Source: an uncultured Carboxylicivirga sp. (GTDB lineage: Bacteria > Bacteroidota > Bacteroidia > Bacteroidales > Marinilabiliaceae). From it: a stretch of 64,000 bases of DNA. Of this stretch, positions 15,818 to 24,508 are shown one piece after another; position 1 is the stretch's first letter, and each line of letters begins with the position of its first letter. Position numbers and translations under genes: made by a program. Location of the stretch: contig CANNEA010000005.1 of the NCBI GenBank assembly GCA_947503525.1, positions 1-64,000 on the forward strand. The letters are read 5' to 3'. The notes under the pieces were generated by a model. The model worked only from the letters and a program-made list of their open reading frames with translations, did no database searches and had not been told where the DNA came from.

Positions 15818-16871
15818 CTTTTATAAATATTAATGGTAATACTACTTTATAACATTCTTTGTTTACACTATAAATTAATTCCTTACCTGTAAGGTAATGT
15901 ATCCGATCCTTCAAGTTTTTAAGTCCAAGACCGGTTGATTCAACTTCTTTTTTTATTGGCACATAAGTATTTGATAAGCTCAGTTCCGATTCCGAGATAT
16001 TAAGATTTATGCTAATTATATTATCGCTTGAAATCACATTATGATTAAATACATTCTCCACCAACATTTGCACAGATAAAGGGATCACCATGGCATGATC
16101 TTGATTCTGATTCACAACAGTAAAGCTAAACTTCGATCCAAATCTAACTTGCTGCAAATACATGTACCTATCCAATATATTTAGTTCCTCTTTTAACTTT
16201 ATGAGTTCCTTACCTTTTAACTCCAGAATGTCGCGATAGAAGCGGGATAACTCTCTTGTAAAAACCTTTGCAGATTCAACATCAATATCAATAAGGGTAT
16301 TTAAAGCATTTAAACTATTAAATAAAAAGTGAGGGTTGACCTGTGTTTTAAGTGATTCGTACTGCAATTGAAGTGCCTCCCGTTTCAATTTCTCTTTATT
16401 CTCCACCTCCAATCGCCATTCAAAAAAGAAGGAACGCGCATAAAACCAAAGGGCTATGAAGTAAAAGATACCAAATTCAATCCACATGATAGAACCATGA
16501 TGTTTGATAAGATAAGCGAATGGAATACCTCCAATTACACTATGCCAAATATAGTTTACGCCAAATATTACCAGCGAACTGTACATTGCAGAAAAGCCTA
16601 ATACAATTAACAGACTTTTAACGGTATGTTTTATCCAGAATACATAACGCGTTTCGAGCCATCCAAAAACAAAACCAAAGGCAAACAAACCATAACCCAA
16701 AAACAAACTATAGCCCACATTTTGCACTACCGACGAAAGCTTGCTAATGCATCCAGGACAGGAAAGAATCAGAAAGACAAAACCAATAAGAGCAGATATT
16801 ATACCGGCACTAATAAAGTGTAATATGATATGCTTTAATTTCCTGCCTCTAAAGTCAAAATATTTACCCAT
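15798..16871 (-). CDS. LytS/YehU-type sensor histidine kinase
   Basis: A 357-residue kinase with four N-terminal membrane helices (about 14-36, 50-72, 84-108, 131-150). A coiled linker leads to the His_kinase domain with QVNPHFLFNSLNALNTLID (H181), then a degenerate HATPase with LVENVFNHN and GLGLKNLKDR. Two cysteines in the first periplasmic loop (LSCPGCIS) form CxxC and could sense redox state or metal; that is inferred. It pairs with the LytTR regulator immediately downstream. The TonB receptor and TPR-like protein upstream are in the same orientation. Confidence 0.9.
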   Translation of the reverse strand: MGKYFDFRGRKLKHIILHFISAGIISALIGFVFLILSCPGCISKLSSVVQNVGYSLFLGYGLFAFGFVFGWLETRYVFWIKHTVKSLLIVLGFSAMYSSLVIFGVNYIWHSVIGGIPFAYLIKHHGSIMWIEFGIFYFIALWFYARSFFFEWRLEVENKEKLKREALQLQYESLKTQVNPHFLFNSLNALNTLIDIDVESAKVFTRELSRFYRDILELKGKELIKLKEELNILDRYMYLQQVRFGSKFSFTVVNQNQDHAMVIPLSVQMLVENVFNHNVISSDNIISINLNISESELSLSNTYVPIKKEVESTGLGLKNLKDRIHYLTGKELIYSVNKECYKVVLPLIFIKDEDITG

Positions 16872-16901
16872 GATTCAAGTTATGGTTTGTGAAAATACAA
16901 T

Positions 16902-17534
16902 TTATTTTTGAGCAAGACATTTATCCAACATAAGGCCATTGTGATAATTGCCCCAGGAAGGAAACAAATCGTTATCCACGGATGAATTTTCAAATAGAGC
17001 TTTTGCCTTTTCATATAAACCAATTGCTTTATCTGAACCTCCACCAAACACTTTAGGAGTATGGTAAACATTATTCGCTCGACAATAGTAAATTCTTGGG
17101 TTATTACCGTTCAACTGTTCTGCACGATCTAAAGATTTATTGGATAAGGAGGAATATTTATAACCTCTTGTAGGATTAGTTATTCTTAAAGAATAAACCA
17201 TGGCCTGTAATACATGAACCTCAGATTCTTTTTCTTGTGTATTCAGAAGTTTATCAAGTATGGTTTGCGCCTGATCCAATGCACTATCAATAGAATCTCC
17301 GTCACTCATAAAATGTGTTGAACGAGTATAGGCATAGCAGGCATAGTAATTTGGTAACCATTCTTCTTTCTCAGTATTCGCAATGCGCAAAAATAAAGCT
17401 GCTAATTGATTAAGTTCGTCGATGGAGGTACTTTTTTCCAGTTTTTCAATATTCGATTTCATGGTTTCATAATAGTTACCTGCAATACAATGGGAAGCAA
17501 ATAACACTGCTAATACTACTAATAAAGTCTTCAT
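16902..17534 (-). CDS. Secreted TPR-like protein of a receptor operon
   Basis: 210 residues with a signal peptide (LLVVLAVLFASHCIAG) and a mostly helical mature part with alternating aromatic/alanine spacing (WLPNYYACYAYTRS, PRIYYCRANNVY, AIGLYEKAKALFEN) like degenerate tetratricopeptide repeats. It ends DKCLAQK. It lies 21 bases after the TonB receptor and 30 bases before the kinase on the same strand, so it is probably a periplasmic accessory or signal-transfer protein of this operon. Function unknown. Confidence 0.7.
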   Translation of the reverse strand: MKTLLVVLAVLFASHCIAGNYYETMKSNIEKLEKSTSIDELNQLAALFLRIANTEKEEWLPNYYACYAYTRSTHFMSDGDSIDSALDQAQTILDKLLNTQEKESEVHVLQAMVYSLRITNPTRGYKYSSLSNKSLDRAEQLNGNNPRIYYCRANNVYHTPKVFGGGSDKAIGLYEKAKALFENSSVDNDLFPSWGNYHNGLMLDKCLAQK

Positions 17535-17555
17535 AATATTAATTTTAAGTTTGAA

Positions 17556-19697
17556 TTATTTGATTGAAATAAATAAGCCCAGAAATAAAAATTGCTTAAC
17601 ATCCGGCATTAAGGGCATTAACGCGTCTTGACGGTCGCTGTAAGACGGAATGGTTCGATAGCCCACCAAATGATCGCGACCTAACACGTTGGACATTGAA
17701 AAATGTATAATTGTAAAATGATCAGCGATATGAGTTAAATAACTAAGATTTATACTTAAATCATTATAAACAGGCGCCTTTCCGCTCATAAAATTATCAT
17801 CATCGGGTCGGTGATATGGACGACCTGATGCCACGGTCCATGTGGCACCAACCTGAGTATTAATTGAACCTATAAAATACTTTCCAACTGTTGAAAAAGT
17901 ATGTTTTGAAATAAACGAAGGGGTAGCGGTGGACGGATAATCTTTGTACAATCTTTTGGTGTCCAAATAGGAATACGACAACCAGTAATCTGTGTTTTTA
18001 AGAGTTTTTCTATCTCTGAAAAACACATCTATTCCTTTGGCATAACCATGTCCATCATTAAAAAATGTATTCTCATATGGATGACTGCCACGTTGATAAC
18101 TAACTAAATTAGTATAATCCTTATAGTAAAGTTCTGAGCGTAATAAGCGTTCTTTTACACTACCAATCTGGTAGCTTACAATGTAATGTGTGGCTTTCTC
18201 AAATTGAAATTCCGTTCCAAACTTAAGGTATTCGTTTACCGGGTTCTGATAATATTCTCCATAAGCAGCCGACAACTGACTGTTTTTACTGGTTCGATAA
18301 GCAAATGACATTCTTGGTGCGATATTGCTTTCTTGTAGGTAAGTAGAATATTCATAACGCAATCCCGGACGAATCGCAAAACGAGCTGAAAGTTTAATTT
18401 CCGGTTCAATAAATATGGCTAAAATATGATCATTAATACCTCCATCCCACTGTTGTTCAGATTTTAAATACTTATAGCTGTGCGAATAACCCATAAACGC
18501 ATCAGCAAGCCCTGCCTTCAATTCCACACCTTCACTCAAGTTATGAACAAAGGTAATTCTCGCTTCTAGATTGAGTTCTTCGTTCTCCGTTCTGTGCGTC
18601 CCGGCAATTTGACGATAATTATCAAATGTGGTAGCCAGCCCACTCTTCATATAACTTTTATCGCCAAAGGGTACTGAATAATTAATATTTAAATACACAT
18701 TACCTCCTTCGGTATCTATATTAGCTCCTTCATCCTCAAGCACTGTATTAAAAGCATTAAGACTATAATCAGCATTTGAAAAAATCTTAAGCATTGAACC
18801 ATTGTCAAACTTTTGACGATGCATAAAATTAAGGTTGCTCGATTCTGTTGGTTTCGTCCAGTCTAATCGATTCTTAGCGATCATATAATATGGTGCTAGA
18901 TTAGTGTAAGCCAATCCTATTGAGGTGGATCGCTTATTGGCACACCAAGTTTTTGATAAATCAGCACCCACACTCATTACAGAAATGCTAGTAAGCTCCT
19001 CAAGTGCTATATCACTTGATTCAAGCACCAATACTGAAGATAATGCCTGACCATACTCGGCAGAATACCCTCCCGTACTAAATACCGTTCCACTAAATAA
19101 GCTTGGCGCAAAGCGTCCCCTAGTTGGCAAATCTGGTACCTTCGAATAGTAAGGCTTTGCCGCCAATAGACCATCAACAAATACCTTGGTTTCTGATGCT
19201 TCTCCTCCTCGCACCAATAATCGACCATCGTCGGATGCAGGTTGAGTACCCGGTAGCGTTTTGAGCGCGCCATTTATATCACCTAAAGAGCCTGCTGTGG
19301 TGTAAATATCCAATGGTTCCAACACTGAAGCGCGCTGTTTATCATCAGCTGCAAAAGAACCGGCAGTTATTGTAACCGAATTTAAACTGGTTACGCTCTC
19401 TTTTAAATGTATGTTGATATCAGTATATTCCGATGGATTGAGGGTAATAACCCTGGAACTAAAACCTATATAACTCACTATTAACTCCAAATCCCCTTTT
19501 TGGTCGGTCTCAAACTCAAATGCACCGTCTAAATCCGTAATGGTACCTTCGTAACTGTCTTTAATGGAAATATTAACGCCAATTAAGGTCTCTCCGTCTG
19601 TTGACGTAACTTTACCACTTATAATATTTTGAGCATGGCTTAATAGAGATATAAATAAACCGAGTATAACTATTAATACTATTTTGAATTGTCTCAT
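17556..19697 (-). CDS. TonB-dependent receptor with carboxypeptidase-like domain
   Basis: 713 residues. A signal peptide (VLIVILGLFISLLSHAQ) is followed by a CarboxypepD_reg-like domain (about 20-110, with GVNISIKDSYEGTITDLDG). Next come a plug domain with TLPGTQPASDDGRLLVRGG and VFVDGLL, then a roughly 20-strand barrel ending LFLGLFISIK. It imports an unknown ligand across the outer membrane using TonB energy. The start is the ATG at 19697; an in-frame TTG upstream adds residues before a normal signal peptide. It is the first gene of an operon with a TPR-like protein and its own LytS/LytTR system, suggesting ligand-dependent autoregulation. Confidence 0.88.
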   Translation of the reverse strand: MRQFKIVLIVILGLFISLLSHAQNIISGKVTSTDGETLIGVNISIKDSYEGTITDLDGAFEFETDQKGDLELIVSYIGFSSRVITLNPSEYTDINIHLKESVTSLNSVTITAGSFAADDKQRASVLEPLDIYTTAGSLGDINGALKTLPGTQPASDDGRLLVRGGEASETKVFVDGLLAAKPYYSKVPDLPTRGRFAPSLFSGTVFSTGGYSAEYGQALSSVLVLESSDIALEELTSISVMSVGADLSKTWCANKRSTSIGLAYTNLAPYYMIAKNRLDWTKPTESSNLNFMHRQKFDNGSMLKIFSNADYSLNAFNTVLEDEGANIDTEGGNVYLNINYSVPFGDKSYMKSGLATTFDNYRQIAGTHRTENEELNLEARITFVHNLSEGVELKAGLADAFMGYSHSYKYLKSEQQWDGGINDHILAIFIEPEIKLSARFAIRPGLRYEYSTYLQESNIAPRMSFAYRTSKNSQLSAAYGEYYQNPVNEYLKFGTEFQFEKATHYIVSYQIGSVKERLLRSELYYKDYTNLVSYQRGSHPYENTFFNDGHGYAKGIDVFFRDRKTLKNTDYWLSYSYLDTKRLYKDYPSTATPSFISKHTFSTVGKYFIGSINTQVGATWTVASGRPYHRPDDDNFMSGKAPVYNDLSINLSYLTHIADHFTIIHFSMSNVLGRDHLVGYRTIPSYSDRQDALMPLMPDVKQFLFLGLFISIK

Positions 19698-19912
19698 TTC
19701 CGTTGGGCTTGGTTTAAATGACAAATCAAATATGATCAACAATTAAAGTGAATTGAAATAAAGGAAGACGAACAGTGACTTAATAGCGATGACTCGCTAA
19801 TAAATGCTATTGGATCGTTTTAGGATTTCCGTAGAAAAATAAAATTCAAGGATGCTATTACCATAGATCAGACATATTGATTATTTTCACGGCCATAATT
19901 GATACGAAAGCA

Positions 19913-20722
19913 ATGAAAGATAAGGTCATTATAATTACAGGCGCATCATCCGGTATTGGATTAGCCTGTGCACGTGAATTTGCTCAAAGAGGAGCCCGAT
20001 TAGCTTTAGCAGCTAGAAGTACAGATAAACTTGAAGAAATAAAACAAGAATTAGAGTCGCAAAACACTGATGTAATTACCGTTCCAACAGATGTTAGTAT
20101 TGAAGAGGACTGTAAAAACCTAATCGATCAAACAATACATGCATTCGGACAAATTGATATTTTGGTTAATAATGCGGGTATTTCGATGCGTGCCCTGTTT
20201 AAAGACGTCGATCTTAATGTGCTTAAGCAATTGATGGATGTTAATTTCTGGGGAACCGTTTACTGTACAAAATATGCCTTACCTTACTTGTTGGATAAAA
20301 AAGGCTCTGTTGTAGGAGTTTCATCAATTGCCGGATATGTTGGTTTACCTGCACGAACAGGTTATTCTTCGTCGAAATTTGCCATGCATGGATTTCTTGA
20401 AGCCTTAAGAGTTGAAAACCTTAAAACAGGACTTCATGTTTTAATTGCAGCCCCTGGATTTACCGCATCAAATGTAAGAAAGGCTGCCTTAACGGCTGAC
20501 GGAAGCAATCAGGGCGAAACACCTAGAAAAGAAGAAAAAATGATGAGTTCAGAAGAAGTAGCTCTTCATCTGGCTAAAGCCATTATTAAACGCAAGCCAA
20601 CACTTATTCTTACGTTTATCGAAGGGAAAGTGACTGTTTTCTTAAAAAAGTTTGCACCAGGTCTGTTGCGTAAACTGACCTATAATCATATGGCTAAAGA
20701 ACCTGATTCACCTTTTAAATAG
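19913..20722 (+). CDS. Short-chain dehydrogenase/reductase
   Basis: A 269-residue SDR enzyme with the Rossmann cofactor motif TGASSGIG near the N-terminus, NNAGIS, and the catalytic S-Y-K set (SSIAGYVGLPARTGYSSSK). A C-terminal extension (about 230-269) ends near MAKEPDSPFK. Length and pattern fit a classical NAD(P)-dependent oxidoreductase acting on an unknown alcohol or ketone. The start is the ATG at 19913 (MKDKVIIITG); earlier in-frame codons give no plausible extension. It is followed after 6 bases by a thioesterase, so the pair probably acts on acyl or lipid intermediates. Confidence 0.88.
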   Translation: MKDKVIIITGASSGIGLACAREFAQRGARLALAARSTDKLEEIKQELESQNTDVITVPTDVSIEEDCKNLIDQTIHAFGQIDILVNNAGISMRALFKDVDLNVLKQLMDVNFWGTVYCTKYALPYLLDKKGSVVGVSSIAGYVGLPARTGYSSSKFAMHGFLEALRVENLKTGLHVLIAAPGFTASNVRKAALTADGSNQGETPRKEEKMMSSEEVALHLAKAIIKRKPTLILTFIEGKVTVFLKKFAPGLLRKLTYNHMAKEPDSPFK

Positions 20723-20728
20723 TTCGAT

Positions 20729-21142
20729 ATGATTGAAAAAAGCTGTAAAATAACTGTCCGGTATGGTGAAACTGATCAAATGGGCATAGTGAATAATGCG
20801 AACTATGCCAGTTATTATGAAATTGGCCGTACTCAATGGTTGCGTCAACTTGGCTTATCGTACCAACAGATGGAAATTAATGGAATAATGATGCCTCTTA
20901 TCGATTTGTATTCCCGTTATCTAAAACCCGCTTATTACGAAGATGAATTAACCATTAAAACCCTTGTAAAAGAAATACCCGCAAGCCGAATCAAATTTGA
21001 ATACTTTATTTATAATCAGAGTAATCAACTTATTAATCAAGGTTATAGTCAACAAGCTTTTGTTAATGCTGAAACCCGACGTCCACAGCGTGCACCTCAA
21101 TATCTGCTTGAACTTTTAATACCTTGTTTTGATAAGGAATAG
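20729..21142 (+). CDS. Acyl-CoA thioesterase, 4HBT (YbgC/FadM) family
   Basis: 137 residues with a single hotdog fold. The diagnostic region is VRYGETDQMGIVNNANYASYYE, where the aspartate of TDQMG is the catalytic residue in 4-hydroxybenzoyl-CoA thioesterase relatives. It hydrolyses acyl-CoA thioesters of unknown chain. It lies 6 bases downstream of the SDR gene and is co-transcribed with it. Confidence 0.9.
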   Translation: MIEKSCKITVRYGETDQMGIVNNANYASYYEIGRTQWLRQLGLSYQQMEINGIMMPLIDLYSRYLKPAYYEDELTIKTLVKEIPASRIKFEYFIYNQSNQLINQGYSQQAFVNAETRRPQRAPQYLLELLIPCFDKE

Positions 21143-21164
21143 GGATAATTAAAAACTCTTTGAT

Positions 21165-21809
21165 CTAATTTGCCCATAGATACTCATTACCGGCCCAAAG
21201 GAAAAAGGCAACGCAAACCAACACTATAATGGTACTTCCGGCGATCTTATTGAGCCAGAACAAACGTCTGAGGTTAATTTTAGAGCGCAACATGTTAATA
21301 AGCGATGATAAGGTAAACCACCATAAACTTGCTCCTGCAAATACTCCAATAATTAACATGAATCGATCATATAGCGATTGTTCAGCTTCAACTACCCTGA
21401 AACCGGCAAAAAAGGCCAAAAACAAAAATACCGCCAAGGGATTGGTAATGGTCAATATAAAGGTAGAAAAGAGATCCTGCACCAAACTCGAACTTCTTTT
21501 TTTCTGTCGACGTAACTGGGTGGCCGGATTAGTATAGAAGATTTTTAATCCTAATCCAATCAATACGCTTGCTCCAATAATCTGAATCCATAACATTTGA
21601 GTTTCAATGAAACCAACTATAAACGACAAGCTAAAGCCGGCTATAATTGCATAAATTGTATCAGACAAAGCCGCTCCTAATCCTGATATAAAACCGGAAA
21701 GCCGTCCTTTGTTGAGTGTTCGCTGAATAACAAGTACACCAATTGGACCCAGTGGAATAGATGCCGAAATCCCTATTATTATACCATCAATTATATAGCT
21801 CCAATTCAT
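21165..21809 (-). CDS. LysE-family amino acid exporter
   Basis: 214 residues with about six membrane helices and the N-terminal LysE/RhtB signature (IDGIIIGISASIPLGPIGVLVIQRTLNKGR). A cytoplasmic basic loop (LRRQKKRSSS) separates the two halves. Family members export amino acids or related small molecules; the substrate cannot be inferred. It converges with the thioesterase gene. Confidence 0.85.
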   Translation of the reverse strand: MNWSYIIDGIIIGISASIPLGPIGVLVIQRTLNKGRLSGFISGLGAALSDTIYAIIAGFSLSFIVGFIETQMLWIQIIGASVLIGLGLKIFYTNPATQLRRQKKRSSSLVQDLFSTFILTITNPLAVFLFLAFFAGFRVVEAEQSLYDRFMLIIGVFAGASLWWFTLSSLINMLRSKINLRRLFWLNKIAGSTIIVLVCVAFFLWAGNEYLWAN

Positions 21810-22016
21810 TTATCAAAAATTAATCACTCTGCATAGTTAAACTCCAAATCTACTCGAAAGAGTTCAAATCCAAGTATGCATTAAGTTAGGCAAAAAGTTC
21901 CGCAAAATTATAAAAACCTTTCCACAAAACGTCCTTGCTTTTAATTTAATAATTTATGAAGCCTATTTTATCTTAAACACTTGAATATTAAGATATATAA
22001 ATTTAAATTAGGTGAG

Positions 22017-22044
22017 TTAACGTAAATTTAACATTCGTTTAACC
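22017..22044 (+). promoter_or_regulatory. Pho-box-like triple repeat
   Basis: Three copies of TTAACn start at 22017, 22028 and 22039 (TTAACG, TTAACA, TTAACC), exactly 11 bases apart. Direct repeats of TTAACA-like hexamers at an 11-base pitch are the hallmark of PhoP/PhoB binding sites, known from Bacillus and comparable to the 11-base pitch of the E. coli Pho box. The site is 73 bases upstream of the PiT phosphate transporter start and about 31 bases upstream of the -7 box, a sensible activator position. The rest of the 21810-22116 gap shows no gene. Confidence 0.6.
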
Positions 22045-22075
22045 TTAATTATATCTTTGAGTTACCCCTACTAAG

Positions 22076-22083
22076 TATGTTTG
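22076..22083 (+). promoter_or_regulatory. -7 promoter box of the phosphate transporter gene
   Basis: TATGTTTG matches TAnnTTTG 33 bases before the ATG at 22117. A TTTG at 22056-22059 lies 16 bases upstream, shorter than the usual 19-21 spacing, which is consistent with an activator-dependent promoter using the Pho-box-like repeats. Confidence 0.5.
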
Positions 22084-22116
22084 CGCTGCGAAAAAGATTA
22101 TTAAAAACAAGTTTTG

Positions 22117-24372
22117 ATGGAAAATATCTATTTAATTTTGGTAGTTGTGCTATTTGCACTCGCCTTCTCTGATCTTATTGTGGGCGTTAGTAACGACGCT
22201 GTTAACTTTTTAAATTCAGCCATTGGGGCGAAAGCCGCTCCGTACAAAATCATTATGATTGTGGCTGCCTTAGGAATTCTTTTTGGTGCTACCTTTTCCA
22301 GCGGAATGATGGAAGTAGCTCGTAAAGGAATCTTTAATCCTCAATTTTTCTTTTTTGATGAGATCATGATCATTTTCCTTGCAGTGATGATTACCGATGT
22401 CATTCTTCTGGATTTATTTAACACATTTGGAATGCCAACTTCCACAACTGTTTCAATCGTATTTGAAATGCTTGGAGCAGCAGTTGCCGTTTCTCTTATT
22501 AAAGTTAGCAACGACTCAAGCATGGCTTTGAGCCAATATATCAATACAGCTAAGGCACTGGCCATTATTTCCGGCATACTGTTATCGGTTGTAATTTCGT
22601 TCTCAGTTGGTGCAATCGTGCAATATCTAACCCGATTGATGTTTTCCTTTGATTACACCAAACGCTTAAAATATTTTGGAGCTTTATGGGGTGGCCTGGC
22701 AATTACCGCCATCACCTATTTTATTTTAATAAAAGGAGCTAAAGGTGCATCCTTTATGGATCCTTCAACAAAGGACTGGATTAAATCAAATGGCTTTACA
22801 ATCATTTTAATTAGTCTTGCCGGATGGACCATTCTATTGCAGATTTTAAAACTGATTTTCAAAATAGATATCCTTAAAATAATTGTTCTTGCAGGTACCT
22901 TTGCTTTAGCCATGGCCTTTGCCGGTAATGACCTGGTTAACTTTATAGGTGTACCGTTGGCGGGATTTGAGTCATTTAAAATATTCTCAGCCTCTAATTT
23001 AGGAGCGGGTGAAGTTGGTATGGGTGCCTTGGCCGGAAAAGTTAGTACACCAACTTATATGCTAATTATTGCGGGTGCGGTTATGGTTATTACACTTTGG
23101 ACATCAAAAAAGGCAAAAGCTGTAGTTAAAACCTCTTTAGACCTAAGTCGCCAACAAGAAGGTGATGAACGTTTTGGATCATCTATGCTTGCTCGTTCAA
23201 TAGTCCGCTCGGCAGTAAATGCGTCAAACACGATGCGTGAAACTATGCCTTCGGCACTTGTTAATACTTTAGATAAACAATTCGATTCAAAAAATTACGA
23301 AGAACGCAGAAAAGAATTAGGTAGCGAAGCTCCTGCTTTCGATATGCTAAGAGCATCTGTAAACCTTGTAGTTGCCAGTATTCTGATATCCATTGCGACT
23401 AACATGAAATTACCTCTATCAACGACATATGTTACTTTCATGGTTGCCATGGGTAGCTCATTGGCTGACCGTGCTTGGGGTAGAGAAAGTGCTGTATATC
23501 GTATTACCGGAGTTCTTTCGGTAATTGGAGGCTGGTTCTTCACCGCTTTATCGGCATTTACAGTTGCTTTTATTATGGCCTTGTTAATCTCTTTACTTGG
23601 CTTATGGGTTATCGCAGTTTTAGTGGCAATAGCCATATACACTATCTTCAGAACACACCTCATTCACAAGAAGAACGAGGCAAATGAAACCGAAGTAGGA
23701 GATTTTGAGATTGAAGAAGTTAATGGTGAAATACTTGCAGAAAAAGTTCTTGAAAAGTGCAAATTAAGCGTTACCGATATCTTAACGAAAGTATCAAAAA
23801 TCTATGTGCAAGCAGTTCAGGATTTTGAAAACGAAGATCGAAAAAGCTTAAAAGAGATTAATAAAACAGTTAGAAATATCAATAAAAAAACCAAGAAGCT
23901 TAAAAACAACGTTTATCCTACGGTAATCAAGCTTCAGGAACAATCTATCGATTCAAGTCTATATTACGTACAGGTTATTGATTATTTACGTGAAACTGCA
24001 CATTGTTTATCATTTATAACTGAGCCTTGTTATGATCATCTTGACAATAACCATAAAGTATTTAAGCCGGAACAGTTTGAGGACTTAAACAAGCTGAAAG
24101 TGTCTGTTCAAGATTTTATGGATAAAACCGTTAAGCTAATTAACAAGGGGAATTTCGATCAATTAAATGATTTAATGGAATTACAATCTTCAATCATAGA
24201 TAATATTCGAGACTTCCGTAAAGCGCAGTTAAAGCGTATTAAGAATGAAAAGGCAGGAACTAAAGTTAGTTTGCTATACTTAAACATTCTACACGAAACA
24301 CAGAACTTACTACTACATCTTGTTAATCTTACAAAAGCACAACGTGATTTTGTTGATTATCAAAAAAAATAA
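22117..24372 (+). CDS. PiT-family inorganic phosphate transporter with PhoU-like tail
   Basis: About 751 residues. The first ~530 form a PHO4/PiT permease with two copies of the family signature (GVSNDAVNFLNSAIGAKAA near residue 24; GNDLVNFIGVPLAG near 268) and about 12 helices. The last ~200 residues are a soluble, helical PhoU-like domain (from about EVNGEILAEKVLEKCK to the end), which in related proteins gates or regulates transport. The ATG at 22117 is preferred to the TTG one codon earlier. It is followed by an intrinsic terminator and then a porin gene. The upstream Pho-box-like element suggests induction by phosphate limitation. Confidence 0.93.
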   Translation: MENIYLILVVVLFALAFSDLIVGVSNDAVNFLNSAIGAKAAPYKIIMIVAALGILFGATFSSGMMEVARKGIFNPQFFFFDEIMIIFLAVMITDVILLDLFNTFGMPTSTTVSIVFEMLGAAVAVSLIKVSNDSSMALSQYINTAKALAIISGILLSVVISFSVGAIVQYLTRLMFSFDYTKRLKYFGALWGGLAITAITYFILIKGAKGASFMDPSTKDWIKSNGFTIILISLAGWTILLQILKLIFKIDILKIIVLAGTFALAMAFAGNDLVNFIGVPLAGFESFKIFSASNLGAGEVGMGALAGKVSTPTYMLIIAGAVMVITLWTSKKAKAVVKTSLDLSRQQEGDERFGSSMLARSIVRSAVNASNTMRETMPSALVNTLDKQFDSKNYEERRKELGSEAPAFDMLRASVNLVVASILISIATNMKLPLSTTYVTFMVAMGSSLADRAWGRESAVYRITGVLSVIGGWFFTALSAFTVAFIMALLISLLGLWVIAVLVAIAIYTIFRTHLIHKKNEANETEVGDFEIEEVNGEILAEKVLEKCKLSVTDILTKVSKIYVQAVQDFENEDRKSLKEINKTVRNINKKTKKLKNNVYPTVIKLQEQSIDSSLYYVQVIDYLRETAHCLSFITEPCYDHLDNNHKVFKPEQFEDLNKLKVSVQDFMDKTVKLINKGNFDQLNDLMELQSSIIDNIRDFRKAQLKRIKNEKAGTKVSLLYLNILHETQNLLLHLVNLTKAQRDFVDYQKK

Positions 24373-24385
24373 ATACTTATCCAAG

Positions 24386-24420
24386 GGAAGAAAATGCCAC
24401 ACACATTTTCTTCCTTTTTT
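24386..24420 (+). terminator. Terminator or attenuator between phosphate transporter and porin
   Basis: GGAAGAAAATG (24386-24396) pairs perfectly with CATTTTCTTCC (24404-24414) and is followed by six T residues (24415-24420). It is 13 bases past the PiT stop and 89 bases before the porin start, so it would terminate most transcripts or reduce porin expression by partial read-through. Confidence 0.75.
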
Positions 24421-24508
24421 CGTAACAATCAAAGACTTATAATTCTTATCAGGAAAATTGAATAAATTGCGTACAGGTAATTTGTTCATTAGTGGAAAAA
24501 AAGGAAAA

